Shown here: positions 1 to 7,102 of the stretch, piece by piece
Numbering within the stretch: position 1 is the first letter of the stretch
Layout: every line of letters begins with the position of its first letter
From: an uncultured Mycoplasmatota bacterium
GTDB lineage: Bacteria; Bacillota_I; Bacilli_A; RF39; UBA660
DNA: 19,687 nucleotides
Assembly: GCA_947643295.1 (NCBI GenBank)
Contig: CANRVM010000004.1
Location: 1 to 19,687, forward strand
Direction: 5' to 3'
Notes under the pieces: model-generated
Told to the model about the DNA's origin: nothing
What the model saw: only the letters and a program-made list of their open reading frames with translations
The model's database searches: none
Translations under genes and position numbers: made by a program

Positions 1-1
1 T

Positions 2-778
2 GGAAATGGCAAAAAAATTTCTATTTATGATGAATTGGATGAAAGTGTGTATCTTACTTTATGGGGATACAATGGGGTTTATATTTTAAATAATGGAGAA
101 ATAGAATATAGAGATTTCTTACGATATGATCATTATGAGAACGACTTTGCAAGACTTGTAGATAAATTTTATATTTCTATTAATACAGATAATACTGAAT
201 ATGGATCATTCTATGTTGTAAATATTAAAGATGGTGGAAGAGCACAGATTGATTCTGATTTTACCATTTCTAAAAATAGTTATTTTAATGGAATTTATAA
301 TAAAAAATTATATTATACAGATATTGATAATAGAAAACAATATATATTAGATCCAAGTAATGAAGAATTAAAAGAGGTTAGTACCAATGATAAGGGTAAA
401 TTCTTTGACGGAGAAAAGCTTGTTGATATCGATATGAATGAATTAGTAAGTACTAGAAAGTATTTTAATCTTCCAAAAGTAGATGAAAAGCTACAACAAA
501 AGTATCCTGATAAACAGATATTTAAAACCTTAAAAAATAAGTATTTCTTAGATGGTGATGGTAGTGTTTATAAAATAGTAGGAGATTATATTGATTATAA
601 AATATTATTATTTAAAATAGATGGATTTAAAGAAATGAAAATCGTAAATGATAAGGTCTTTGGGATTAGTGGGGATACTGTATTCTATTATAGTGATAAA
701 AAAGGATTAAGAAAAGCTGCTTATAGTAGAGAACTATCCTATAATTATAGAAATATTTTTGATGTTTATGAAAAATAG
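2..778 (+). CDS. Hypothetical beta-rich protein, 5' end outside the window
   Basis: The reading frame is already open at the first bases of the window and stays open to a TAG at 776-778, so this is the C-terminal part of a longer protein. An ATG at 35 exists but has no ribosome binding site and is probably internal. The visible ~258 residues are rich in Tyr, Asp and Asn, with repeated short beta-strand-like stretches (LYYTDIDNRKQYI, SVYKIVGDY, TVFYYSDKKG). This spacing resembles beta-propeller-type repeats of extracellular or membrane-anchored proteins. No catalytic motif or membrane segment is visible in this part; a signal or anchor could lie upstream. No family is recognised with confidence, and the propeller reading is inference from repeat-like strand spacing only. 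No clear terminator follows before the tRNA promoter. Confidence 0.75.
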   Translation, partial: GNGKKISIYDELDESVYLTLWGYNGVYILNNGEIEYRDFLRYDHYENDFARLVDKFYISINTDNTEYGSFYVVNIKDGGRAQIDSDFTISKNSYFNGIYNKKLYYTDIDNRKQYILDPSNEELKEVSTNDKGKFFDGEKLVDIDMNELVSTRKYFNLPKVDEKLQQKYPDKQIFKTLKNKYFLDGDGSVYKIVGDYIDYKILLFKIDGFKEMKIVNDKVFGISGDTVFYYSDKKGLRKAAYSRELSYNYRNIFDVYEK

Positions 779-818
779 CATATATTAAAAGCTCGACTAA
801 TATAATTCAATAAGATAC

Positions 819-847
819 TTGAAAAATAATGCATCCTTTGATATAAT
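819..847 (+). promoter_or_regulatory. Promoter of the tRNA-Cys gene
   Basis: TTGAAA at 819-824 and a perfect TATAAT at 842-847 are separated by 17 bp, a near-consensus housekeeping promoter. The predicted start, about 854, lies a few bases before the mature tRNA 5' end at 859. Confidence 0.85.
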
Positions 848-858
848 CTTATTTGTAT

Positions 859-932
859 GGGGCTTTAGCCAAGTGGTAAGGCGTGGGTCTGCAACACCCT
901 GATCATCGGTTCAAATCCGTTAGGCCCCTCCA
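859..932 (+). tRNA. tRNA-Cys (anticodon GCA)
   Basis: A cloverleaf can be drawn. The acceptor stem 859-865 pairs with 922-928 (one G-U). The D arm starts GCC and closes with GGC at 880-882. The anticodon GCA is at 891-893 within the loop CTGCAAC. The T loop TTCAAAT is at 910-916. The discriminator base is T and an encoded CCA ends at 932; U73 and GCA are the hallmarks of tRNA-Cys. Two stems carry a U-U mismatch: 884 opposite 900 (top of the anticodon stem) and 906 opposite 920 (T stem). It is a single-gene unit with its own consensus promoter and a strong terminator, which argues it is expressed. It would charge with cysteine and read UGC and UGU codons. Confidence 0.92.
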
Positions 933-971
933 TTAGTGAATAAATACAGGAAATTGTATTGAAGATATAGA

Positions 972-1000
972 CCATTGTAACAGGGGTTGCAGTGGTTTTT
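972..1000 (+). terminator. Intrinsic terminator of tRNA-Cys
   Basis: A 10-bp stem (972-981 with 986-995, a few wobble pairs) closes an AGGG loop and is followed by five T residues (996-1000). Confidence 0.85.
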
Positions 1001-1166
1001 ATATCCATAAATAGTAAATAAGAAAAAAGTTTCTTCTATTATAAAATACATATGAGATAAGGATGATAGTATTTTCTAAATGAAACATTAAAGTCTGTAA
1101 ATAATAATGAATGTTAGAAATTAAATTTTTTTACAATTGGAATATATAAGGTATCATTTAGATAAC
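1001..1166. other. Gene-free gap, nothing recognised
   Basis: AT-rich stretch between two terminators that point towards each other. No start codon with a ribosome binding site leads into a frame of useful length, and no conserved RNA is recognised. Confidence 0.5.
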
Positions 1167-1194
1167 AAAAAGAAGCAAAAAATTTTCTTGCTTC
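1167..1194 (-). terminator. Terminator of the 391-aa minus-strand gene
   Basis: On the minus strand GAAGCAA (1194-1188) pairs perfectly with TTGCTTC (1178-1172). The AAAA/TTTT spacer can extend the stem, and a run of five T follows (1171-1167). It begins about 45 nt after the stop codon of the gene it ends. Confidence 0.85.
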
Positions 1195-1239
1195 CAATCG
1201 TGGAAAGTTATCATTTACACAAATTTAAGGATATTCTCG

Positions 1240-2415
1240 TTATTTTTTTTGCATTGTTATTTTTAAAGTTTTTTGCTTTTTATCTATTAAATTTAAGTAA
1301 TTGTTAACTCTTTCAACTAAACCAGTTAAAGGTAATTCCCCTTTAATACTTTTCAATTTTTCTATTGCATTTTGTTCTACTTGCCTTATTTTTTCCATAC
1401 TAAAGTCGGAAGAATCAAAAGTTATTTCTTTTTGCCTTAGATTTTTAAGGATTGCTTTTTGTGAAGAGTCTGTAAAATCTAAGAGAATGGCATTGCTATT
1501 TTTATTACAAGATTCTGTTAATAATAGCTGATTTGGATTTTGCAAAAGATTAAGATTTTCTATTAAGTTCACCTTAACTCCTTTTCTAGAGTAGAAGTTA
1601 GCACGAACCCCTTTTTTTTCACTTACATCAAATCGATAAGTTCCATTTATTTTGCCATTTCCCTTATGAGTATTAATAACTGCTGCTCCTTTTATTAATG
1701 TATCGTCAGGATTTAGTGTAACTTCGAAATCACTAGAAGTATTGTTCTTTCTATTTCGTTTATCGTATTCTTTTACTATTTTAACACTTTTCATACCAGT
1801 ATTTAAGTCATATATGATTTCAATATCGTTTAGTCTTTCTATTAAGAAATTTTCATTAAGGGAAATAGTAATATAATCATGTTTTTCTACGGTATGAATT
1901 CTCCAATCTGAAATTTGAGTTAACTGACTAATGGATATCTTTATCATAAAATTATCTGAAAAGACATTATAATTAGCTTCATACGAAGTATTCTTAGGAT
2001 GTTGTAGTGTTAATTTTTTTTTATTTTCTTTTGAAAAATAGATATCCCCATTACTCTTGAATGAGAAAAATCTTTTTGATTTGTTAGAAGTCATATTGTT
2101 CCAATCAATTCTTTTAAATTCACATTGATATTTCTTTCCATCTTCATCTATTAATATTTCTTTTCTAAGCGGTTCTCCAGTTATTAAGTTTTTGTTATAT
2201 ACGTTAGATAGAGTATAATGTCCTTGATATTTTTGTTCTAGTTTTGAAAGGGAATATGGTTCCTTATCATTTGCTAATTCTTCACTGTAGGCATCGGAAC
2301 ATTGTTCCCACCATGAGGCATTCCAAGTAGTAGAAGCAAATTCTTCGACACTTTTCATCTCCTCTAATAATTTCTCTAATATAACTATTTGTGTTTCTTC
2401 TTCTAAATTTTCCAT
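1240..2415 (-). CDS. Hypothetical protein, 391 aa
   Basis: A complete gene with a strong AGGAGG ribosome binding site (about 2423-2428) before its ATG and a good terminator after its stop. I do not recognise the family. The first ~40 residues are acidic and helical with an odd Trp-rich patch (WNASWWEQ, about 31-38). Residues ~65-290 look beta-rich, with alternating charged and hydrophobic strands and short glycine turns (THKGNGKINGTYRFD). The last ~80 residues look helical and basic (VEQNAIEKLKSIKGEL, ending MQKK). There is no signal peptide, membrane segment or catalytic motif, so a cytoplasmic protein is likely. The two cysteines I see (CSDAY, SCNKN) are not paired in a metal-binding pattern. 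It appears monocistronic: the upstream NUDIX unit is separated by a 75-bp gap with only a weak terminator. Confidence 0.85.
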   Translation of the reverse strand: MENLEEETQIVILEKLLEEMKSVEEFASTTWNASWWEQCSDAYSEELANDKEPYSLSKLEQKYQGHYTLSNVYNKNLITGEPLRKEILIDEDGKKYQCEFKRIDWNNMTSNKSKRFFSFKSNGDIYFSKENKKKLTLQHPKNTSYEANYNVFSDNFMIKISISQLTQISDWRIHTVEKHDYITISLNENFLIERLNDIEIIYDLNTGMKSVKIVKEYDKRNRKNNTSSDFEVTLNPDDTLIKGAAVINTHKGNGKINGTYRFDVSEKKGVRANFYSRKGVKVNLIENLNLLQNPNQLLLTESCNKNSNAILLDFTDSSQKAILKNLRQKEITFDSSDFSMEKIRQVEQNAIEKLKSIKGELPLTGLVERVNNYLNLIDKKQKTLKITMQKK

Positions 2416-2464
2416 AGCTTTTCCTCCTGATATTTATTTATTCTAACATATATTCTTTGATTTT

Positions 2465-2486
2465 AAAAATAATAGCCATTATTTTG
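2465..2486 (-). terminator. Weak terminator after the NUDIX gene
   Basis: On the minus strand AAAATAAT and ATTATTTT flank a GGCT loop. The stem is all A-T, so this is a weak candidate that may allow read-through into the 391-aa gene. Confidence 0.4.
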
Positions 2487-2490
2487 ATAT

Positions 2491-3054
2491 TTATATATTG
2501 CTTTTTCCTTCTAATTTCTTAATTAATCTTTTATGAACAAGTCGAATAAAATCTACGATATCTTCTCCTATTGTTTCCTTAAAAGAAATCCATTTAACAC
2601 CTTTGCTTTCTTCTTCTCTATAATTTAATGGTAACGAATCATTTGCTTCTAATAGATAAATAACATCTAGATGAGTATGAGCAGGTATATAGTTTCCTCT
2701 TTTTACATGACCAATGATAGGGGATGAAGAAATGGCATAGATAGATGAATCTAAAACTTTTGTTTTTAAACCTGTTTCTTCTTCTACCTCACGAATGGCT
2801 ACTGATAATAAATCTTCTTCTCCATCGGCATGTCCACCAGGAAAAATCCAAGCATCATATATATTATGATAAACAACGAGCATTTTATCTCTAGTTTTAT
2901 TCACTACAAAAGCAGAAGATGCAAAATGACCAAACTCATTTTCTCTAGTTAAGACATCATCAAAAGTATCTATCCACTTTAACAAATATTCTTTTACTCT
3001 TTTTTCATCTTTGTCAAAAGGTACATAATTTTCTATTTGTTTTCTTAAATTCAT
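2491..3054 (-). CDS. NUDIX hydrolase
   Basis: A 187-aa NUDIX-family pyrophosphohydrolase. NUDIX enzymes cleave nucleoside diphosphates linked to another moiety, using Mg2+ bound by the NUDIX box. The complete box G-x5-E-x7-REV-x-EE-x-GL is at residues 74-96 (REVEEETGL at the end), preceded by WIFPGG. Residues 1-40 form a short helical extension and the HTHLDVIY stretch follows the box, as in a cytosolic ~180-aa NUDIX subgroup of Bacillota. The substrate cannot be read from sequence; a damaged or excess nucleotide is the usual guess. I place the start at 3054, not at an in-frame ATG 45 bases upstream: this ATG overlaps the stop of the preceding gene as ATGA and has an AGAGGAAA site. That overlap implies translational coupling to the broken nucleoside-deoxyribosyltransferase-like gene. 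Confidence 0.9.
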   Translation of the reverse strand: MNLRKQIENYVPFDKDEKRVKEYLLKWIDTFDDVLTRENEFGHFASSAFVVNKTRDKMLVVYHNIYDAWIFPGGHADGEEDLLSVAIREVEEETGLKTKVLDSSIYAISSSPIIGHVKRGNYIPAHTHLDVIYLLEANDSLPLNYREEESKGVKWISFKETIGEDIVDFIRLVHKRLIKKLEGKSNI

Positions 3055-3455
3055 TCTTTTTCCTCTTTCCATAATGTAATCCAACCAAGCTTCAGCCATA
3101 AGTTGATTTCTTCATAACAACCTACGTTTGTACTTGGCATTTTATAAATTACTAATTCTATATTTTTTTGATGAATTAATTTCTGTGATAATCCAAAAAG
3201 TAATTCTGCATATGTCTCATACCCAATATATCCTTGTATGCCCTTTTTATCTTCATTCATAAGAAATAACATATCTGCTTTGGTAATATTTTGCAGAAAT
3301 TCAATATGAATGTTCGGATATAATTCCATAAATCTTTCTTCTTATATTGGTCTAGGATAATCTAATATTTGATAACTCTTATTTTTAAAAATTTTTAGCC
3401 ATTTCTCTGCTTCTTTTTGAAGACTAGCACTTCCAGCAATTACTACTTTTTTCAT
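3051..3455 (-). pseudogene. Nucleoside 2-deoxyribosyltransferase-like gene broken by an in-frame TAA
   Basis: One continuous frame runs from an ATG at 3455 (ribosome binding site AAAGGAGAAAG) to a TGA at 3051, but codon 38 (3344-3342) is TAA. Before the stop it encodes MKKVVIAGSASLQKEAEKW and ends YPRPI. After the stop the same frame continues with EERFMELYPN and then ITKADMLFLMNEDKKG, GYIGYETYAELLFG and LWLKLGWI. Together these make a single ~134-residue protein of the kind related to nucleoside 2-deoxyribosyltransferases: a GSAS-type N-terminal Rossmann strand, a D-x-LFxMNED strand end and an E-T-x-AEL helix. The 3' part could in theory restart at the ATG at 3329 with a poor AGAAAG site, giving a 92-aa fragment lacking the first strand. 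A point mutation, a sequencing error or recent inactivation would all fit. Whether the coupled NUDIX gene is still well translated is then a question. Confidence 0.75.
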
Positions 3456-3475
3456 TTACTTTCTCCTTTTTCTTT

Positions 3476-3504
3476 ATTCTATCATAGTTTACTATAAAAT
3501 GTAA
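3476..3504 (-). promoter_or_regulatory. Promoter of the pseudogene-NUDIX unit
   Basis: On the minus strand TTACAT (3504-3499), a 17-bp spacer and TAGAAT (3481-3476) preceded by TGA (an extended -10). It lies just upstream of the AAAGGAG site for the start at 3455. Confidence 0.65.
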
Positions 3505-3513
3505 TCTATTTTA

Positions 3514-4164
3514 TCATTCATTCACATAATATAATAATTTAATTCTTCTTCCTTTTACCTCTATCAATTTTTCATCTTTTAAATGTTTTAATTCTCGATT
3601 CATGGCAGATCGATCAATGGCTAAATATTCTGCAAAATCAGTAAAAGAAAAAGGAAGATAAATTGTTTTTGAGCCAACTTTTTTTGATTCTTTTTTAAAG
3701 TAAGATAGTAATCGCTCACGAATGGTCTTATTGGATAGAATATCAATTCTTTCATTTTTTGAAAAAATTTCTTTTGACATAATCTTCAGTAGATTTCTTA
3801 GAAAAACATGATATTCATTCTGTTTAAAGGAGGTATTTAAGTTGTTATTTGTTAGTTCTTCAAAATCAAATAGGATAATTTTGGAATCTTCTTTTGCAAT
3901 AATACTATACTCGTTATTAATAAAAGGAATAAACATCGAACCAAACAAAGAATTGGTAACTACATTTTCAATAATCATCTTATTTCCATCGTAGTCTTCT
4001 TTGATAATCTGTAAATATCCGTCAACTACGATACCTAAAAAGGAATCCTCCATAATATAAGATAAAATCCTATTATTCTTTTGAAAACTAATGGTATTTG
4101 CTTCTAATTTCTTTAGTAAACGTTCTCTTTCTTTTTCATTAATTCCTTCAAATAATTCATCCAT
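3514..4164 (-). CDS. Crp/Fnr-family transcriptional regulator (cysteine-free)
   Basis: A 216-aa DNA-binding regulator of the Crp/Fnr superfamily, close to the usual ~220. The N-terminal ~115 residues form the cNMP-binding-like beta barrel (FLGIVVDGYLQIIKEDYDGN), followed by the long dimerisation helix. A winged helix-turn-helix follows near residues 165-205 (FTDFAEYLAIDRSAMNRELKHLK, split by a turn). The recognition helix DRSAMNREL matches the R/S-x-x-x-R-E-L type. The protein has no cysteine at all, so it cannot carry the [4Fe-4S] cluster of FNR, and the effector is unknown. I chose ATG 4164, because AGGTGG lies five bases before it; a GTG at 4173 in the same frame would leave no ribosome binding site. 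It is transcribed divergently from nrdD-nrdG, and a palindrome between them overlaps its own predicted -35. It therefore probably controls itself and the reductase operon. Confidence 0.9.
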   Translation of the reverse strand: MDELFEGINEKERERLLKKLEANTISFQKNNRILSYIMEDSFLGIVVDGYLQIIKEDYDGNKMIIENVVTNSLFGSMFIPFINNEYSIIAKEDSKIILFDFEELTNNNLNTSFKQNEYHVFLRNLLKIMSKEIFSKNERIDILSNKTIRERLLSYFKKESKKVGSKTIYLPFSFTDFAEYLAIDRSAMNRELKHLKDEKLIEVKGRRIKLLYYVNE

Positions 4165-4181
4165 TTTTACCACCTAAAATA

Positions 4182-4210
4182 ATTTTATCAATTTTCGTAA
4201 AATGGTGCAA
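4182..4210 (-). promoter_or_regulatory. Predicted promoter of the Crp/Fnr gene
   Basis: On the minus strand TTGCAC (4210-4205), a 17-bp spacer and TAAAAT (4187-4182), with TGA just before the -10. The -35 lies inside the palindrome at 4203-4218, so a protein bound there would block this promoter. The leader would be very short (about 11 nt). Confidence 0.6.
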
Positions 4211-4218
4211 GTGCACCA
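4203..4218. promoter_or_regulatory. Palindromic operator between crp/fnr-like gene and nrdD
   Basis: TGGTGCA, two bases (AG), then TGCACCA: a perfect 7-2-7 inverted repeat. Read as TGGTG-N6-CACCA it has the 5-6-5 geometry of Crp/Fnr-family sites, but the half-sites are neither the Crp TGTGA nor the Fnr TTGAT. Position and geometry suggest it is the site of the adjacent regulator; this is inference. Confidence 0.7.
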
Positions 4219-4240
4219 ATAGTATTATATTCTGGTGTGG

Positions 4241-4246
4241 TAGGAT
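4241..4246 (+). promoter_or_regulatory. Candidate -10 of the nrdD promoter
   Basis: TAGGAT here would place the start near 4253 and the palindrome centre about 42 bp upstream, the classic position for activation by a Crp/Fnr dimer at a promoter lacking a good -35. A competing -10, TATTAT at 4223-4228, would put the palindrome over the promoter and imply repression. The sequence alone does not decide. Confidence 0.35.
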
Positions 4247-4279
4247 AGTGTATGTAGAAATGTAAAAGGAGAAAGATGT

Positions 4280-6439
4280 ATGAAAGTAATTAAAAGAAAC
4301 GGACATATGGTAGATTATTGTCCAGAAAAGATAGAAGAAGCAATAAGAAAGGCTAATTTAGAAGTAGAAGAAGAAGATGAGGCTTCATCAGTTCAAATTA
4401 AAAATATTATTAAATATATAGAAAAGTTAGGAAAGAAAAGAATCCTAGTAGAAGATATTCAAGATATTATTGAAATGAAGTTAATGAGTATTGGAAAATA
4501 CACATTAGCAAAAAAATATATCACTTACAGGTATACTAGAGAGTTAGTAAGAAAGAGTAATACAACAGATTTAGCAATTAAAGAATTAATTGATGGAGAA
4601 TCTAGCTATTGGAATACCGAAAACTCGAATAAAAATGCAAAAATCGTAACGACACAAAGAGATTATTTAGCAGGTATTACTAGTACGGATATTACGAGAA
4701 GATTTTTACTACCAGAAGATATTGTACAAGCCCATGATGATGGTATTATTCATTTCCATGATGCAGATTATTTTGCACAAAATGCTTTACATAACTGTGA
4801 TTTAATTGATTTAGAAGATATGTTACAAAATGGTACAAATATTAATGGGATTATGATTGAAAAACCACATAGATTTTTAACAGCTATGACAATCGCTACG
4901 CAACTAATTACAGCAGTTAATTCTAGTCAATATGGAGGTTGTACAGTTACACTTACCCATTTAGCACCTTTTGTTCGTTTAAGTAGAGAGTTTTATGAGA
5001 AAAAATATAAAGAAAGAAAATGTACAAAAAAAGAGATTGAGAAATATGTTGAGGAAGACTTGAAAAAAGAAATTACGGATGGTGTTCAAACATTCCAGTA
5101 TCAAATTAACTCCATGACAACAACGAATGGGCAAGCTCCATTCCTAAGTGTTTGCTTATATTTAGGAGAAACAGAAGAGTATAAAGAAGAACTTGCAATG
5201 TTAATTGAAGAGGTATTAAAGCAAAGAACAGAAGGAATGAAAAATGAAAAAGGGGTTTTCATTACGCCAGCTTTCCCTAAACTTTTATATGTCTTAGAAG
5301 AAGATAATATCAAAGAAGATAGTAAATATTTCTATTTAACAAAACTAGCTGCTGAATGTACCGCAAAACGTATGGTTCCTGATTATATTTCTGAAAAAAT
5401 CATGAAACAAAACAAGATTGATAAAAATGGTGATGGACAATGTTATCCTTGCATGGGATGTAGAAGTTTCTTAACTCCATATGTAGATAAAAATGGAAAA
5501 CCAAAATATTATGGAAGATTTAATCAAGGTGTAGTTACCATTAACCTAGTGGATATTGCACTATCTAGCGATAAGAATGAAGAAGATTTCTGGAAAATTT
5601 TTGATGAGAGATTAGAGCTTTGTCATCGTGCTTTACAAATTCGACATAAAAGACTTAGTAGAGCAACTTCCGATGTGGCACCAATTCTTTGGCAACATGG
5701 AGCACTAGCAAGGTTAAAGAAGGGGGAATCGATTCATGAGTTGTTACATCATGGTTATTCTACGATATCTTTAGGATATGCAGGTCTTTATGAATGTGTC
5801 AAATACATGACTGGAAATTCTCATACAGATAATGGTATAGGAAAAGAATTCGGACTTCGTGTTATGCAACACTTAAATGATAAGTGTAAAGAGTGGAAAC
5901 AAGCTGAAGATATTGATTACTCTGTTTATGGAACGCCAATTGAATCGACTACTTATAAATTTTCGAAATGCCTAAGAGACCGTTTTGGTATTATTAAAGG
6001 AATTACGGATCGAAATTATATCACAAATTCTTACCATGTTCCTGTTTTTGAAGAGATTGATGCCTTTACGAAATTAAAACTAGAGAGTGACTTTCAACGT
6101 CTTAGTCCAGGAGGAGCGATTTCTTATATTGAGACTTCTAATTTATCGAATAATTTAGAGGCTGTAATAGAGGTCATTAAATTCATTTATGATAATATTA
6201 TGTATGCTGAATTAAATACCAAATTAGATTATTGTCAAGAATGCGGTTATACGGGTGAGATATTGATTGGAGAAGATTTAGAATGGTATTGTCCTAATTG
6301 TGGAAATAAAGACCATGATAAATTAAATGTAGCAAGAAGAACTTGTGGATATATTGGAGCAAATTTCTGGAATAAAGGTAGAACACAAGAAATCAAGGAA
6401 AGAGTTGTTCACTTAGACAATAAAGATAATGAGGAATAA
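4280..6439 (+). CDS. nrdD: Anaerobic ribonucleoside-triphosphate reductase, catalytic subunit
   Basis: The 719-aa class III reductase converts ribonucleoside triphosphates to dNTPs without oxygen, using a glycyl radical installed by NrdG. The N-terminal ~90 residues are an ATP-cone allosteric domain (start MKVIKRNGHMVDYCPEKIEE). The ten-stranded barrel carries conserved cysteines: C221 in QYGGCTVTL and the C-YPCMGCR cluster at 388-394. The C-terminal zinc site is formed by C652/C655 and C671/C674 (CQECG, CPNCG). The radical site is G700 in NKGRTQEI, after RRTCGYIGANFW. All expected motifs are present and the length is typical, so the protein should be functional. GGAG precedes the ATG by a normal distance. 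The stop is 2 nt before nrdG, whose ribosome binding site lies over the last codons of nrdD. Control probably involves the divergent regulator and the palindrome at 4203. Confidence 0.97.
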   Translation: MKVIKRNGHMVDYCPEKIEEAIRKANLEVEEEDEASSVQIKNIIKYIEKLGKKRILVEDIQDIIEMKLMSIGKYTLAKKYITYRYTRELVRKSNTTDLAIKELIDGESSYWNTENSNKNAKIVTTQRDYLAGITSTDITRRFLLPEDIVQAHDDGIIHFHDADYFAQNALHNCDLIDLEDMLQNGTNINGIMIEKPHRFLTAMTIATQLITAVNSSQYGGCTVTLTHLAPFVRLSREFYEKKYKERKCTKKEIEKYVEEDLKKEITDGVQTFQYQINSMTTTNGQAPFLSVCLYLGETEEYKEELAMLIEEVLKQRTEGMKNEKGVFITPAFPKLLYVLEEDNIKEDSKYFYLTKLAAECTAKRMVPDYISEKIMKQNKIDKNGDGQCYPCMGCRSFLTPYVDKNGKPKYYGRFNQGVVTINLVDIALSSDKNEEDFWKIFDERLELCHRALQIRHKRLSRATSDVAPILWQHGALARLKKGESIHELLHHGYSTISLGYAGLYECVKYMTGNSHTDNGIGKEFGLRVMQHLNDKCKEWKQAEDIDYSVYGTPIESTTYKFSKCLRDRFGIIKGITDRNYITNSYHVPVFEEIDAFTKLKLESDFQRLSPGGAISYIETSNLSNNLEAVIEVIKFIYDNIMYAELNTKLDYCQECGYTGEILIGEDLEWYCPNCGNKDHDKLNVARRTCGYIGANFWNKGRTQEIKERVVHLDNKDNEE

Positions 6440-6441
6440 GT

Positions 6442-6945
6442 ATGCATTATAATAAAATAAGAAAAATGGATATATCCAATGGTCCAGGAGTTCGCGTTTC
6501 TATCTTTGTACAAGGTTGTACTTTCCACTGCAAGAATTGTTTTAATCCAGAAACCCATGATTTTAATGGAGGAAAGGAATTTGATAATCATACAATAAAT
6601 ACGATTCTTGATTTATGTCAAAACGATAGTATTAGAGGCTTATCTATTTTAGGAGGAGAGCCTCTTCATCCAAAAAATATCGAGGAAGTAACGAGACTTG
6701 CGAAAACATTCAAAGAGGCTTATCCTAATAAAGACATTTGGGTATGGACTGGTTTTCATTTTGAAGATTTAAAGGAGAAAGAAATATTTTATTTTATCGA
6801 TGTATTAGTGGATGGGCAATTTGATGAAGAATTAAAAGATCCAAGATTAAAATGGAAAGGTTCATCCAATCAACGAGTCATTGATATTAAAAGAAGCTTA
6901 GAAACAAAAAGAGTAGAACCTTATAGAGAAGAAGTATTAGTATAA
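6442..6945 (+). CDS. nrdG: Anaerobic ribonucleotide reductase-activating protein (radical SAM)
   Basis: The 167-aa activase generates the glycyl radical on NrdD by reductive cleavage of S-adenosylmethionine. The radical SAM cluster motif C-x3-C-x2-C is at C26, C30 and C33 (GCTFHCKNC), preceded by the NrdG-typical SNGPGVRVSIFVQ. Further along are the SAM-binding LGGEPLHP and the family strand VDGQFDEELKDP. Length matches known small NrdG proteins, which lack the extra ferredoxin domain of larger activases. The start is two bases after the nrdD stop, with GAGGAA overlapping the end of nrdD; tight coupling ensures both subunits are made together. A strong terminator follows at 6961. Confidence 0.96.
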   Translation: MHYNKIRKMDISNGPGVRVSIFVQGCTFHCKNCFNPETHDFNGGKEFDNHTINTILDLCQNDSIRGLSILGGEPLHPKNIEEVTRLAKTFKEAYPNKDIWVWTGFHFEDLKEKEIFYFIDVLVDGQFDEELKDPRLKWKGSSNQRVIDIKRSLETKRVEPYREEVLV

Positions 6946-6960
6946 TATATTTTAAGTATT

Positions 6961-6994
6961 GAGCGTATTGATAAAGATACGCTCTTTTTGTTTT
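6961..6994 (+). terminator. Terminator of nrdD-nrdG
   Basis: GAGCGTAT (6961-6968) pairs perfectly with ATACGCTC (6977-6984) across an 8-nt loop, followed by TTTTTGTTTT. Confidence 0.93.
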
Positions 6995-7062
6995 AAAAAA
7001 GAATTATTGGAAGAATTTAATTGAATATTTTATCTTATGTATATCCAAAACTTTCTATCTTT

Positions 7063-7070
7063 GATATACT
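7063..7070 (+). promoter_or_regulatory. Extended -10 promoter of the 7-14 kb gene run
   Basis: TGA immediately before TATACT (7065-7070) gives an extended -10 element. The -35 position (about 7042) reads TATCCA and is poor. The start would fall near 7077, about 26 nt ahead of the first ATG. Confidence 0.6.
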
Positions 7071-7102
7071 AGTAAGGAAGTATTTTGTTGGGAGTGAGTA
7101 AA

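Noticed and set aside
2491..3099. 202-aa version of the NUDIX protein starting at 3099
   Set aside because: That start lies deep inside the upstream gene without a ribosome binding site; the ATGA overlap at 3054-3051 with AGAGGAAA is the better start.
3051..3329. 92-aa frame as an independent gene
   Set aside because: The same frame continues upstream across one TAA to an ATG with a proper ribosome binding site and promoter; the downstream ATG has only a weak AGAAAG. Annotated as part of the pseudogene.
4219..4279. NrdR boxes upstream of nrdD
   Set aside because: No pair of ACACWATATMTTGT-like 16-mers at the required spacing; only the 7-2-7 palindrome stands out.
5101..5313. Minus-strand 70-aa frame inside nrdD, and similar frames at 1301-1531, 6409-6591, 7608-7799, 9789-10043, 12612-12800, 13017-13232, 15382-15570, 15531-15746 and 16469-16693
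   Set aside because: Shadows of well-supported genes in other frames, without translation signals or recognisable domains.
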